From positions 62,001-126,000 of the forward strand of contig NZ_LMDN01000004.1 of the NCBI RefSeq assembly GCF_001425085.1: DNA of 64,000 nt, in the 5' to 3' direction. The stretch comes from Leifsonia sp. Root4 (GTDB lineage Bacteria; Actinomycetota; Actinomycetes; Actinomycetales; Microbacteriaceae). Positions 16,640 to 26,394 of this stretch are shown here, piece after piece (position 1 is the first letter of the stretch; each line of letters opens with the position of its first letter). Under the pieces are notes generated by a model. That model saw only the letters and a program-made list of their open reading frames with translations, made no database searches and had not been told where the DNA came from. The translations under genes and the position numbers were made by a program.

Positions 16640-18376
16640 CTATGCGGTGAGCGTGATGCGCGTGATGCCCCACGCCGACACCTCGACGAAGCCACGCTCG
16701 GCGAACGCGACAGCGCGGGTGGCGGTGTCGCCCTCGCCCAGTGCCGAGCCGGAGCGGGGCAGCTCGCCGAACACCGTGTACGGCAACGCGCCGGAGGCGG
16801 TCGAATTGAGGATCACGAGCTCGCTGACTCCCTCGAGGTCCAGCTCGAGCTGTCGCGGCTGATAGGCGGCGACGACCAGCGTTGAGCCGAGGCGCGAGGT
16901 CACGACGGGGTAGCTCTCGTTGGGCAACCCGACGCTGAGCTCACCGCCGAGCAGCACATCGCGGAGCGAGCGCCACTCCGTCAGCAGCTCCTCGGCCCGT
17001 TTGCGGTGCGCCTCCGGCAGCACGTCCAGCGGCATCGAGATCTGCGGAACGGAGAAGAACGCGCAGAGCAACTGCCTGGACACGGTTTCGACCGGTGCAC
17101 TCGGATCCCACATGATGGGGTCGGAGTGCACGACCTGCGAGATCGCCAGCAACCGCAGATTCACCGTCGAGCGTCGGTTCTGATCGGCATCGGCCGGGCA
17201 GTCGTTCGCCCGGATGACGTCGGCGAACGGCGCGACGGCCGGCGAGATGTATGGCTGGCGGAACTCGATCAACGAACCCGGGCGCATGGCGTCGAGTGCA
17301 GCAGCGATCTCGCCCAACACCAGAGTCATGGCGTCACCGACATCCGCGACATCGCCCGATGACGGTGTTCCTGCGTAGTTCATGACGTCGTTCAGGAAGT
17401 CGATCTTCAGCCCGTCGAGCGCGTAGTCGCGCATCAGGCGGGTGCACACGGCCACCAGGTGCTCGCGCACCTCGGGGTGGCGCGGGTCGAGCACCCAGGT
17501 GCGCAGGTGCTCGGAGTAGTGGCCCGCGAAACGGGCGAGGCCGGGGTAGGCCGCGCTCTGCTCCCCGATCAGGAATGGCGCAATCCACATCACGGCCTGC
17601 AGGCCGGCGGCGTTCAGCTCGGCGACCGTTCCACGCAGATCGGGGAACTTGGCGGTGTCCGGCACCCAGTCACCACAGCCGGCGTACCAGCGGCCGTCGC
17701 CGAAGCGCTGCCAGCCGTCGTCGAGGAACACCGACTTGCAGCCGATCCCGCGCGCGACGGGGGCGTTCCGCATGATCACGTCGTGCGAGATCTGCTGCGA
17801 GTACGCGTACCAGCTCGAGTAGACGGGCTCGAGGGCGATCTCGCTGGCCGGACGGCCGGCGATGCCGTCGTGCAGGAGCACCGAGAGCTCACGCACGGCC
17901 TGCTCGTGGGCGAGCTCAGGGGCCACCACCGCCAGCCGAACGGTGCTGCGCGCGGCGGCCAGCCCGTCGGTGATCGCCAGGCGCACGACAAAGGTCTTGG
18001 CCTCCTCGGATGCGCCGAACTCGAGCTCGCCCTCCTGGGTGAGGCAGTCGAAGGAGAAGGCGAAGCCGCTCTGACCGTTCGCGTCGCAGAGCACGCCGAT
18101 CGGCGCAGATCGCACGGCGCTGAAGCGCTCGCGGCCCTTCCAGTCGGCCGGCAGCGAATCGCCGGGATCGAAGCACGGGTGCCAGTACGCCGCAGCATTG
18201 CCGAGCGGCGCCTCGAGCACGATCTGCCCACCCGCGACGACGTTCACGGTGACGATGTCGACGAGGCCCCGGCGCTCGACGCCCTCGACGAGACACCCCC
18301 CGCCGATGCCGAAGCTGATACCCCGGGAGAGTTCCGTCCACTGCACGGACAGGAGCTGGTGGTCTTCAAGTAGCAC
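16640..18376 (-). CDS. Glycoside hydrolase family 36, alpha-galactosidase-like
   Basis: 578 residues. The clan GH-D signature is present: SVFLDDGWQRFGDG, then LDGLKIDFLNDVMNY with nucleophile Asp326, and the later acid/base-type region VIRANDCPADADQNRR. No signal peptide, so intracellular. It would cleave alpha-galactosides imported by the transporter encoded just upstream (9-base gap). The start is GTG at 18376, with AAGGA 5 bases before it. It differs in size and sequence from the second GH36 at 21672, suggesting different linkage or chain-length preference. Confidence 0.83.
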   Translation of the reverse strand: MLLEDHQLLSVQWTELSRGISFGIGGGCLVEGVERRGLVDIVTVNVVAGGQIVLEAPLGNAAAYWHPCFDPGDSLPADWKGRERFSAVRSAPIGVLCDANGQSGFAFSFDCLTQEGELEFGASEEAKTFVVRLAITDGLAAARSTVRLAVVAPELAHEQAVRELSVLLHDGIAGRPASEIALEPVYSSWYAYSQQISHDVIMRNAPVARGIGCKSVFLDDGWQRFGDGRWYAGCGDWVPDTAKFPDLRGTVAELNAAGLQAVMWIAPFLIGEQSAAYPGLARFAGHYSEHLRTWVLDPRHPEVREHLVAVCTRLMRDYALDGLKIDFLNDVMNYAGTPSSGDVADVGDAMTLVLGEIAAALDAMRPGSLIEFRQPYISPAVAPFADVIRANDCPADADQNRRSTVNLRLLAISQVVHSDPIMWDPSAPVETVSRQLLCAFFSVPQISMPLDVLPEAHRKRAEELLTEWRSLRDVLLGGELSVGLPNESYPVVTSRLGSTLVVAAYQPRQLELDLEGVSELVILNSTASGALPYTVFGELPRSGSALGEGDTATRAVAFAERGFVEVSAWGITRITLTA

Positions 18377-18385
18377 TGGGGTTCC

Positions 18386-19231
18386 TTACTGCTTCACGGC
18401 GCCGGCCAGAATGCCTGCGACGAAGTGACGTTGGAGAAAGAGGAAGAGGATGAGCACCGGCAGCATCGAGAGCATCGTGCCCATCAACAGCTGCCCGTAA
18501 TCGGTGGTTCCGATGCCCTGCAACGAGGCCAGGGCGACGGGCACCGTGTACGACTCCGGTGTGCGCAGCACGACGAGCGGGTAGACGAAGTCGTTCCACT
18601 GAGCGAGGAAGAGGAAGATGGCCAGCGCCGCGATCGCGGGGCGGATCGTGGGCACGACGATGCCTGCGAAGACGCGGAACTCGTTGGCGCCGTCGATGCG
18701 CGCGGCCTGGATCATCTCATCGGGGATCGCGTACATGGTCTGCCGCATCAGGAAGATTCCGAAGGGCAGCGCGAGGTTCGGCAGGATGAGCGCCTGGTAA
18801 CTGTCGAGCCAGCCGAGGGAGACCATGATCTGGAACAGCGGCACGAGCGTCACCTGCGATGGCAGCGCCAGGGTCACGAGCACCGCGCCGAACAGGAAGC
18901 CCTGGCCGCGGAAACGGAACTTCGCGAAGGCGTAGCCCGCCGCGGTGCAGACGACCAGCCCGAGCACCGTGTACGTGGCAGAGACGAGCACCGAGTTGGC
19001 CATGGCCCGCCCGAACAGCGTGTCCCGGAACAGCCCGACGAAGTTGTCGACGAACGCCGTTCCCGGCAGGAAGTGCGGCGGTGTGGAGAAGATCTCCTTC
19101 GCGTCGTAGGTGGTCGCGATCAGCAGCCAGTAGAAGGGCAGCACCATCAGGACGGCGCCGGCCGCGATGGCGGTGGTCAGCACGAGCGAGCGCCCGCGGC
19201 TCTTGGCCGCGACGATGTTGGTGTCCGTCAT
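18386..19231 (-). CDS. Sugar ABC transporter permease, MalG type
   Basis: 281 residues with six predicted helices and the EAA loop IPDEMIQAARIDGANEFRVFAGIVVPTIRPA that docks the ATPase. It forms the inner-membrane channel with the preceding permease, which it overlaps by one base (TGATG). Context: binding protein, two permeases, GH36. Confidence 0.92.
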   Translation of the reverse strand: MTDTNIVAAKSRGRSLVLTTAIAAGAVLMVLPFYWLLIATTYDAKEIFSTPPHFLPGTAFVDNFVGLFRDTLFGRAMANSVLVSATYTVLGLVVCTAAGYAFAKFRFRGQGFLFGAVLVTLALPSQVTLVPLFQIMVSLGWLDSYQALILPNLALPFGIFLMRQTMYAIPDEMIQAARIDGANEFRVFAGIVVPTIRPAIAALAIFLFLAQWNDFVYPLVVLRTPESYTVPVALASLQGIGTTDYGQLLMGTMLSMLPVLILFLFLQRHFVAGILAGAVKQ

Positions 19232-20169
19232 CAGGACTTCTCCTTGAACAGGCGCAGTTGGATCAGCGAGATGACGCCGATGATGATGGTCAGTGCGTAG
19301 CCGATTGCCGAGGCGTAACCGAAGTCGAAGTACTTGAAACCGTTCTGGTACAGGTACATGCCGACCGTGAGCGTCGCGTTGTCCGGCCCGCCGTTGGTGA
19401 GCACGTATGGCTCATCGAAGAGCTGCAGGGTGCCGATCGTCGACAGGATGACGGTGAGCACGATCGCCGGGCGGATACCGGGCAGCGTGACGTGCCAGAA
19501 GCGCTGGAACGCGCTGGCTCCGTCGACGTGCGCGGCCTCGTAGAGCTCGCCGCCGATGGACTGCATCTGGGCGAGGTAGATGATGGCGTTCTGACCGGTG
19601 TAGTGCCAGGTCATCGCGATGACGATGGACACCTTCGCCCACATCGGGTCGCCGAGCCAGGGAATGGGCCCGATACCGATGAACCCGATCAGGTAGTTGA
19701 CGAAGCCTTCGTTCGTGTTGAGCAGCGCCCGGAACAGGATTCCGTAGGCGACCAGGCCCATCACGATCGGAACGAAGTAGGAGGTTCGCCAGAAGGCGCG
19801 CCACTTGAGGATCGCCGAGTTGAAGGCGACGGCCAACAGGATCGCGAGCACGAGCATGATCGGAACCTGCACGAGCAGGATGATGCCGGTGTTGCCGAGC
19901 GCCGTGTAGAACAGCGGGTCCTGCAGGAGTCGCGTGTAGTTCGCGAGCCCGGCGAATTGCACGTCGCCGCCGACGTTCTTGGTCAGGCTCAACCAGAACG
20001 CCGAGATGTACGGGTAGAGCTTGAAGCCGACGAACAGCAGGATCATCGGCAGCAGGAACAGGTAGGGGGTGATCCGCGGGTACCCGGCCGAGGAGCGTCG
20101 GCGCCTGGGCGCCTGCGCCGTCTCGACGCGCGTGGGCACCGGGGCTTTGAGAGCAGTTGTCATTGTCAT
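19231..20169 (-). CDS. Sugar ABC transporter permease, MalF type
   Basis: 312 residues, six helices. YPRITPYLFLLPMILLFVGFKLYPYISAFWLSL is the usual first helix of carbohydrate permeases, and the EAA loop is GGELYEAAHVDGASAFQRFWHVTLPGIRPA. Start is ATG at 20169, or at 20163. It lies 54 bases after the binding-protein gene. Confidence 0.92.
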   Translation of the reverse strand: MTMTTALKAPVPTRVETAQAPRRRRSSAGYPRITPYLFLLPMILLFVGFKLYPYISAFWLSLTKNVGGDVQFAGLANYTRLLQDPLFYTALGNTGIILLVQVPIMLVLAILLAVAFNSAILKWRAFWRTSYFVPIVMGLVAYGILFRALLNTNEGFVNYLIGFIGIGPIPWLGDPMWAKVSIVIAMTWHYTGQNAIIYLAQMQSIGGELYEAAHVDGASAFQRFWHVTLPGIRPAIVLTVILSTIGTLQLFDEPYVLTNGGPDNATLTVGMYLYQNGFKYFDFGYASAIGYALTIIIGVISLIQLRLFKEKS

Positions 20170-20223
20170 GGCCTTTACACGGGTGCGCCGGCCATCGGCC
20201 GGCGCACCCTGGTTCGACTGCTG

Positions 20224-21567
20224 TTACTCGGCCAGTGTCCGGCCGGTGGCCTGAGCGACCTGCTCGGCCGCGGCATCCAGCTCCGTCTGCGGGTCAGCGC
20301 CCTGGAGCACGACCCGGGTCTGAGCGTCGACGTAGGCCTTCAGCGCACGCGCGTAGTCACTCGTGTAGTTCACAACCGGGGTGTCCTGGTTGAGCTCGTC
20401 GATGAAGATCTGGTTCACCTCGGTGCCACCGAAGTACTCGTTCGGGGCGACGAAGCCTGGCGACTCGAGCATCGGTGCGAAGCCGGGGAACATTCCGCCT
20501 CCGTCGTAGACGAGCTGCTGGCCCTCCAGCGTTCCGAGCGCGAAGTTGATGAACGCCCATGCGGTTGCCTGGTTCGGGCTGGAGCTCGGAACGGAGAGGT
20601 AGGTGCCACCGTTGACGGCACCGGTCAGACCACCGGAGGTGACGGCCTTGGGCGGGCTGACGCCCCACTTGCCGGCCATGTCGGGTGCTTCGCTCTCGAT
20701 GACGCCGCTGAGCCAGCCGCCGGAGGAGGAGGTTGCGACATCGCGCTCGCCACGCAGCGTGATGAGCAGGTTGTCCCAGGTGCCGGGAACGTCTTCGACG
20801 AGGCCGAGGTCGTTCGCCTTCTTGATGATCTCGAGCGCGCGGACGCCCTCTTCACCGTTCATGGTGATCTCGCCGTCGGCGTTGAAGTAGAAGGCGCCCT
20901 GCAGGTTGATCAGCAGCTCGAAGAGTCCGGCGGAGTCTCCGACGGTGCCGGCCTTGTCCATGCTGAACAGCGATGCACCCGTCTTCTCCTTGAGCACGAC
21001 TCCCGCCTCCAGCAGCTCGTCCCAGGTCTCGATGGCCGCGTAGTCCAGGCCCGCCGCCTCGAAGAGGTCCTTGCGGAAGAAGAAGCCGGCGGCGTTGACC
21101 TCGTAAGGGATGCCGTAGACCTGGCCGTCGGAACCGGAGCCGCTCTTCCACGCTCCGGCCGGGAACTCCCCGGCAAGCTCGTCCGCACCGAAGTCGCGAA
21201 GGTCGACCAGCTGGTCCGGGAACTTCTCTGCGTAGTTGCCCATGTAGTCGATGCCGATGTTGAGCACGTCGGCGAGTCCGCTGCCTCCTGCGGCCATGCC
21301 GGTGGTGATTTTCTCCCAGATGGCGGGGTTGCCGACATCCTGCACGTCGATCTCGACGTCCGGGTGGAGTTCCTGGAAGGCGGGGATCGCGGCGCGGAGA
21401 CCCTCGCCGGGGGCATTCCACGTCCAGACGGTGATCTTGCCCGAGATCTCTCCCTCGGCCTGGGGCTCATCGGCCTGCGCCGAGCAGCCGACCAGGGTGG
21501 CCACAGTCGCCGCGGCAACAGTCGCAATCGCGACGCGGCGCCATGGCTGTGTCTTCGAGAACATCAT
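20224..21567 (-). CDS. Sugar-binding lipoprotein of ABC transporter
   Basis: 447 residues, family 1 extracellular solute-binding protein. The N-terminus has a basic region, a hydrophobic stretch and the lipobox LVGC, with Cys28 as the lipid-anchored residue. The mature part shows KITVWTWNAPGEGLRAAIPAFQELHPDV and typical sugar-binding periplasmic-fold segments. It is exported and held on the membrane outer face, delivering alpha-galactosides (raffinose or melibiose type, inferred from the GH36 neighbours). It is divergent from the second GH36 gene. Confidence 0.9.
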   Translation of the reverse strand: MMFSKTQPWRRVAIATVAAATVATLVGCSAQADEPQAEGEISGKITVWTWNAPGEGLRAAIPAFQELHPDVEIDVQDVGNPAIWEKITTGMAAGGSGLADVLNIGIDYMGNYAEKFPDQLVDLRDFGADELAGEFPAGAWKSGSGSDGQVYGIPYEVNAAGFFFRKDLFEAAGLDYAAIETWDELLEAGVVLKEKTGASLFSMDKAGTVGDSAGLFELLINLQGAFYFNADGEITMNGEEGVRALEIIKKANDLGLVEDVPGTWDNLLITLRGERDVATSSSGGWLSGVIESEAPDMAGKWGVSPPKAVTSGGLTGAVNGGTYLSVPSSSPNQATAWAFINFALGTLEGQQLVYDGGGMFPGFAPMLESPGFVAPNEYFGGTEVNQIFIDELNQDTPVVNYTSDYARALKAYVDAQTRVVLQGADPQTELDAAAEQVAQATGRTLAE

Positions 21568-21635
21568 TGTTCAGGTCCTTTCTTGGTGATCGCGGGGGGC
21601 GCGATTTACCGAGAGTAACATGGTACAAGTATATA

Positions 21636-21660
21636 TGCAGTACTTTTCTGCAAAATTGCA
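21636..21660. promoter_or_regulatory. Overlapping palindromes in the GH36/binding-protein gap
   Basis: TGCAGTACTTTTCTGCA (21636-21652) and TGCAAAATTGCA (21649-21660) overlap in an AT-rich patch unlike the surrounding GC-rich DNA. They lie just before the GH36 ribosome site and in the promoter region for both directions. They are candidate operators for the nearby LacI regulator (25265-26365). The sequence differs from the mal operators at 33063-33196. Confidence 0.5.
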
Positions 21661-21671
21661 AGGGAGCAATC

Positions 21672-23816
21672 ATGGGGTCGTCCGCACAGCATCTGACAGC
21701 CGCCGGGGTGAGTGTGATCGTCGTGGCGGAGCCCGACTCACTGCCCGTGATCGCCTACTGGGGAGCAGCACTCGGGCCGCTGGATGACGCGGCCCTGCAG
21801 AGGATCGTCACCGACACCCGCCCGGTTCGTGCGGTGAGTGAGCCCGATGTGCCGCTGCCGATCGGCGTACTGCCCGAGGCCAAGCAGGGCTGGATGGGCT
21901 TCCCCGGTATCGCGGGGCATCGGGGCGGCCAGGGCTCGTTCGCCGATGTGCGGGGCGTCGTGACCGGGCATGCGCCCGCCGAGACGCCGGATGCCGCTGA
22001 GCGCATCACCGCGCGCGGGGTCGACATCTCCGGGCTCCTCTCTGTGACGGTCGAGATCGAACTCTTGCCGAGCGGGCTCCTGCGCACCCGCGCCGCCGTG
22101 CGCAACGACGGGGAAGACGACTACTCGCTCGCCGGCCTCGACCTCGCGCTGCCCATACCCGGCCGCGCCACCGAGATGCTCGACTTCTCCGGCAGGCACA
22201 ACGGCGAGCGCCGCCCACAGCGGCACGGCCTCGTCGACGGAACGCACCTCCGCGAGAATCGTCGCGGACGGACGGGGCCGGATGCCGCTACGCTCCTCGT
22301 CGCCGGGACCCCCGGCTTCGACGGCGCGCGCGGAGAGGTGTGGGCCATCCACGCCGCCTGGTCGGGCAACCAGCGTGTCTGGGCCGAACGCACGAACGGC
22401 GGGCGCAGCTTCCTCGGCGCCGGGGCACTGTTGCACGCGGGCGAGATCACGCTGTGCCCCGGCCAGGACTACGCGAGCCCCTGGATCTACGCGAGTCACG
22501 GCGACGGGCTCGATGCGGCATCCGCCCGCATTCACTCCACCCTCCGCGCCCGGCCGTCGCACCCGCCCGTCGGCCGCCCGGTCACCCTGAACACCTGGGA
22601 GGCCGTGTACTTCGACCATTCCCTGCCGCCGCTGATCGAACTCGCCGAGCTCGCGCAGCGGGTCGGCGTCGAGCGCTTCGTGCTCGACGACGGCTGGTTC
22701 CTCGGCCGCCGCCACGACCGGGCAGGGCTGGGCGACTGGCTCGTGGACGAGGGCGTCTGGCCGAACGGGCTCACCCCGCTCGTCGAGCATGTGCGCGGCC
22801 TCGGCATGCAATTCGGCATCTGGTTCGAGCCCGAGATGGTCAATCCGGATTCGGAGCTCGCCCGCGCCCACCCCGAGTGGATCCTCTCGCCGCTGCACCG
22901 CGACGCGCCACTCGCCCGGCAGCAGCTGGTGCTGAACACGGCGCACCCGGACGCATACGCCTCGCTGCGCGACCGGATCATCGGCCTCGTCACGGAACAC
23001 CGCATCGACTACATCAAGTGGGATCACAACCGTGACCTGCTCGAGCCCGTCGACCGGGGCACCGGCGTCGCCGGCGTGCACGCGCAAACCCTGGCCAGCT
23101 ACCGGCTGATCGACGAGATCCGCGCGGCGTGCCCGTGGCTGGAGATCGAATCGTGCTCCGCCGGCGGCGGGCGCATCGATCTCGGCATCGTCGAGCGGGT
23201 CGATCGTTTCTGGACCTCCGACTCGAACGATCCACTGGAACGACAACGGATCCAGCGTTGGACGAGCCTGCTGATGCCGCCAGAGCTGCTCGGCTCGCAC
23301 GTCGGTGCCGCCCGCGCGCACGTGACCGGCCGGCACAGCTCGCTCACCTTCCGCGCGATCACGGCGCTCATCGGAAGCTTCGGCATCGAGTGGGACCTCC
23401 GGGAGGCTTCGCCGGCCGAACTGGCGGAGCTCACGGCATGGATCGTCCAGGTGAAGCGGCTCGCACCCCTGATCGAGCGGGGAACGCTGCACCGGCTGGA
23501 GACCGAGCACGCCCACATCGCGCAGAGCATCGTCTCCGGCGATGCCGGACACGCCATCGTCACGATCGCCGCCATCGACTCCCCTCCGCACATTCCCGGC
23601 CCGACGCTCCGGCTGGCCGGGCTGGAACCCGAGCGGCTCTACCGCGTCGCCCGCGTGCGGATCGAGGGTGCCGACGACCCGACGTCCACCCGTGCACAGC
23701 CGGCGTGGTGGCACGAGGAGTTCAGCTACCCGGGCGCGGTGCTCATGCGGGTCGGCCTGCCGATGCCGACCCTCCGCCCGCAGGAGGCGGCACTCATCGA
23801 GGTGATCGGGCAATGA
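21672..23816 (+). CDS. Alpha-galactosidase, glycoside hydrolase family 36
   Basis: 714 residues, the usual length of full GH36 enzymes. It has an N-terminal beta-sandwich, the central barrel with RFVLDDGWFLGRRHDRAGLGDW, FGIWFEPEMVNPDSEL, nucleophile Asp451 in IKWDHNRDL, and acid/base Asp517 in FWTSDSNDPLERQRIQR. It hydrolyses terminal alpha-1,6-galactose from melibiose or raffinose. No signal peptide. The ATG at 21672 follows AGGGAG; the open frame upstream crosses the promoter and is not used. It overlaps the next gene by 4 bases. Confidence 0.92.
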   Translation: MGSSAQHLTAAGVSVIVVAEPDSLPVIAYWGAALGPLDDAALQRIVTDTRPVRAVSEPDVPLPIGVLPEAKQGWMGFPGIAGHRGGQGSFADVRGVVTGHAPAETPDAAERITARGVDISGLLSVTVEIELLPSGLLRTRAAVRNDGEDDYSLAGLDLALPIPGRATEMLDFSGRHNGERRPQRHGLVDGTHLRENRRGRTGPDAATLLVAGTPGFDGARGEVWAIHAAWSGNQRVWAERTNGGRSFLGAGALLHAGEITLCPGQDYASPWIYASHGDGLDAASARIHSTLRARPSHPPVGRPVTLNTWEAVYFDHSLPPLIELAELAQRVGVERFVLDDGWFLGRRHDRAGLGDWLVDEGVWPNGLTPLVEHVRGLGMQFGIWFEPEMVNPDSELARAHPEWILSPLHRDAPLARQQLVLNTAHPDAYASLRDRIIGLVTEHRIDYIKWDHNRDLLEPVDRGTGVAGVHAQTLASYRLIDEIRAACPWLEIESCSAGGGRIDLGIVERVDRFWTSDSNDPLERQRIQRWTSLLMPPELLGSHVGAARAHVTGRHSSLTFRAITALIGSFGIEWDLREASPAELAELTAWIVQVKRLAPLIERGTLHRLETEHAHIAQSIVSGDAGHAIVTIAAIDSPPHIPGPTLRLAGLEPERLYRVARVRIEGADDPTSTRAQPAWWHEEFSYPGAVLMRVGLPMPTLRPQEAALIEVIGQ

Positions 23817-25240
23817 GCGGCATCCGGATCGAGTCCGACAACGCTGAGATCGAGCGGATCTTCGCCTGGGCGAAGCGCACCGCAGCCGTCTCGCTCATCT
23901 CCGATGGCGAGAGCGGACCGCTGGACGTCTCGGAGGCGAACCCCGGCCCGTTCCGGCACGCGCCGTACCGGGCAAGTTACCGCGCCGGCTACGCCCACCG
24001 CAGCGGCTACTACCTGCGCGACTTCGCGCACCAGGCCGTCGGTGCCCAGCTGCTCGGCTGGCAGCGCCACAATGCGGGCATGCTGGCTGCCCTGCTGGCC
24101 ACGGCCACAACGGAGCACGGCGGGTGGCCGGTGTGGGCGCTCAACTTCGACGGCGAGACACCGCTCGCCATCGACTACCGCGGGCCGCGGGAGTTCGTGC
24201 GGGAGCTGCCTGCGATCTTCGAGATGGTCGAACTCGTGCACACGCTGTACCGCTGGACGGGCGATGCCGAGCTGCTCGGACACCGCGCCTTCTGGCGCAA
24301 CACCCTGGGCGCATTCGTCGAAGCCCATGACGGCCACCGCCCCAACGGGGTCGCCGAGGGCAGCGGGCTGGGCATCTTCGACGGGGCCGCGAGCTACAAC
24401 GAGCACCCGACGGCGCACTTCCGAGAGGCCGGGGACGCCTTCGGCGCCCAGTACGCCGCAACCCTGCACGCCGCCGCGCTGGAGCGGGCGGGCGGCAACG
24501 AGGAGCGGGCCGGACACTACGAGCAGACGGCGAGCGCACTCGCCGAGTATTTCCGGGACACGTGGAGCCGCGAGGAGACGTCCGGGGCCATCGTCAACGG
24601 CTGGACCGTCGACGGAGAGCCCGTCACCACGTGGGGGCGGGAGACGACCTGGTTCATGCCCCTCAAGGGTCTCTTCGCCAACGACCGGCGGGAGGATGCG
24701 CTGCTGGCCGAGATCGACCGCCTCTCTGCCGACCCCATCGGCGCACCGACGAACATCGAGGCGCTCAGTTACGTGCCCGACCTCTACCTGCGCCACGGCG
24801 ATGCCGACACGGCGTGGCGGTGGATGCGGCACATCTTCGGCATCCGGAATGAGGCTCACGAGGTCCCGCACCAGGGCCAGAACGGCAGCTACCCGGAGGT
24901 GTCGTTCACGCTCGTCGCACAGATCGTCGGGCTGCTCGGGCTGCAGCCGAACGCGGCGGGGAGCACGGTCACGACCCGCGTGGTGCTTCCGACCGGAGTC
25001 TCCCGGCTCGCGGCGTTCGAGGTGCCGTTCGGCGACGGCACGATCGACCTCGGCGTATCGGCTCCGGGAACGGCCGCCGGCACGCTGTGGCTGCGCAACG
25101 GCACGTCGAGGCCGATCCGCTGGCAGCTCGCCGGCGAGACGGAGCCTCGCTTCCAGGACCCGCACCTCGACCGCGCCACCGCCCCCACGGCATCCGTCAC
25201 CGTCGAACCGGGCGAACGGATGACACTCCCGGCGGGGTAG
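23813..25240 (+). CDS. Six-hairpin-type glycosidase, family not assigned
   Basis: 475 residues, starting within the GH36 stop (ATGA overlap). The pattern looks like an (alpha/alpha)6 barrel: YLRDFAHQAVGAQLLGW, GGWPVWALNFDGETPLAIDYRG, ELVHTLYRWTGDAELLG, NEHPTAHFREAGDAFGAQYAATLHAAALERAGG, WFMPLKGLFAND, and HQGQNGSYPEVSFTLVAQIVGLLGLQP, then a short beta domain. Asp and Glu residues in these segments could be catalytic. It probably acts on the products or co-substrates of the GH36 enzyme. I could not match it firmly to GH63, GH65, GH78, GH95 or the MGH1-like group. Confidence 0.6.
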   Translation: MSGIRIESDNAEIERIFAWAKRTAAVSLISDGESGPLDVSEANPGPFRHAPYRASYRAGYAHRSGYYLRDFAHQAVGAQLLGWQRHNAGMLAALLATATTEHGGWPVWALNFDGETPLAIDYRGPREFVRELPAIFEMVELVHTLYRWTGDAELLGHRAFWRNTLGAFVEAHDGHRPNGVAEGSGLGIFDGAASYNEHPTAHFREAGDAFGAQYAATLHAAALERAGGNEERAGHYEQTASALAEYFRDTWSREETSGAIVNGWTVDGEPVTTWGRETTWFMPLKGLFANDRREDALLAEIDRLSADPIGAPTNIEALSYVPDLYLRHGDADTAWRWMRHIFGIRNEAHEVPHQGQNGSYPEVSFTLVAQIVGLLGLQPNAAGSTVTTRVVLPTGVSRLAAFEVPFGDGTIDLGVSAPGTAAGTLWLRNGTSRPIRWQLAGETEPRFQDPHLDRATAPTASVTVEPGERMTLPAG

Positions 25241-25264
25241 CGGCCGCCGCTTCTGGCGCGTCGC

Positions 25265-26365
25265 TCAGGCGGTGCGCACCGGCGCGGTGGACTGCCGGGC
25301 GTGGAAGGTGGGCTCCATCAGCATCTCGTCCGTGCGCACCGGGCGGTTCTGAATCATCGTGACGAGGGTGCGCGCACAGGCCTGGGCGAGGTGCTCGACC
25401 GGCTGCGCGACGCTCGACAGCGGTGGGTCGGTGAACTCCAGAATCGAGGAGTTGTTGTAGCCGATCACCGAGACGTCCTCCGGCACACGCAGACCGCGCC
25501 GCTTGATCGCCCGGATGGCCCCGAGCGCCATGTCGTCGCTCGACGCCACGATCGCGGTCACATCGAGGTCGAGCAGCGCATCGGCGGCGTAGCGGCCACC
25601 GTCGACGCTGTAGTGGTAGCGGACGACGAGGTCCTCTGCCCCCTCTATGCCGCGGGCATCCATGGAGTTCAGGAAACCCTCGACCCTGCGGTCGGCCGGG
25701 GTGTTGCCGAGTGGTCCGGCGCACATGCCGATCCGACGGTGGCCGAGCTCGTAGAGGTGGTCGACGGCGAGCTCGGCTGCACGCCAGTCGTCGGTGGAGA
25801 TCACGGGGGCATCGCCCTCGGCGAAGCCGCCGTTGACGCAGAGGTAGGGCACACCGCGGGATTCCAACAACGCACGGGCCGAGTCGTCGGCGTTCTGCAG
25901 CGTGTTGCTGGAGGAGAGGAAGATGGCGGCAGCGATGCCGGTGTCGACGAAGGCTTCGACGTAGTCCCGCTCGTAGACCGAGCCTGGCAGCACCGGCCCG
26001 ATCACCGCACGGAGGCCGTGCGGGCTGAGATCTGCCTCGATGGCGTTGCACATCTCGCCGAAGAACGGCGTCGCAAGGCCGGGCACCAGGACCAGCACGA
26101 TCTCGCCCTTGCGCGGGCGCTCGTAGCCGATCTGACGCAGGGCGTCCTCGACCTGTTCCCGCGTGTTCGGCGAGACCCCGTACTTGCGGTTGAGCACCCG
26201 GCTGACGGTTGCCTCGCTGACTCCGGCGAGGGTGGCGACCTCGGAGAGCTTGACGGAACCGGCAGGCGAGCGGGTCTTCTTCCCCGGGCGCGGGTTCAGT
26301 CCGTCAGGCAGCTTCGAGACACTCGCGTCGGTCATACCGATCATTCTGGTCGATAAATCCAGCAC
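25265..26365 (-). CDS. LacI-family transcriptional regulator
   Basis: Up to 366 residues. The helix-turn-helix is VKLSEVATLAGVSEATVSRVLNRKYGVSPNTREQVEDALRQIGY, followed by a periplasmic-binding-type effector domain (VLVPGLATPFFGEMCNAIEADL, VSVIGYNNSSILEFTDPPLSSVAQP). It is unusual in having about 38 residues before the HTH. The start may be GTG 26365 or ATG 26344 or 26335; no ribosome site settles this. It is convergent with the glycosidase gene and probably represses the alpha-galactoside locus in the absence of sugar (inference). Confidence 0.85.
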   Translation of the reverse strand: MLDLSTRMIGMTDASVSKLPDGLNPRPGKKTRSPAGSVKLSEVATLAGVSEATVSRVLNRKYGVSPNTREQVEDALRQIGYERPRKGEIVLVLVPGLATPFFGEMCNAIEADLSPHGLRAVIGPVLPGSVYERDYVEAFVDTGIAAAIFLSSSNTLQNADDSARALLESRGVPYLCVNGGFAEGDAPVISTDDWRAAELAVDHLYELGHRRIGMCAGPLGNTPADRRVEGFLNSMDARGIEGAEDLVVRYHYSVDGGRYAADALLDLDVTAIVASSDDMALGAIRAIKRRGLRVPEDVSVIGYNNSSILEFTDPPLSSVAQPVEHLAQACARTLVTMIQNRPVRTDEMLMEPTFHARQSTAPVRTA

Positions 26366-26394
26366 GGGGCGGCCGAAACCACAATCGCTCCCGC

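Noticed and set aside
21543-21671. N-terminal extension of the 714-residue GH36
   Set aside because: The 43 extra codons cross an AT-rich promoter and operator region. The ATG at 21672 has a ribosome site.
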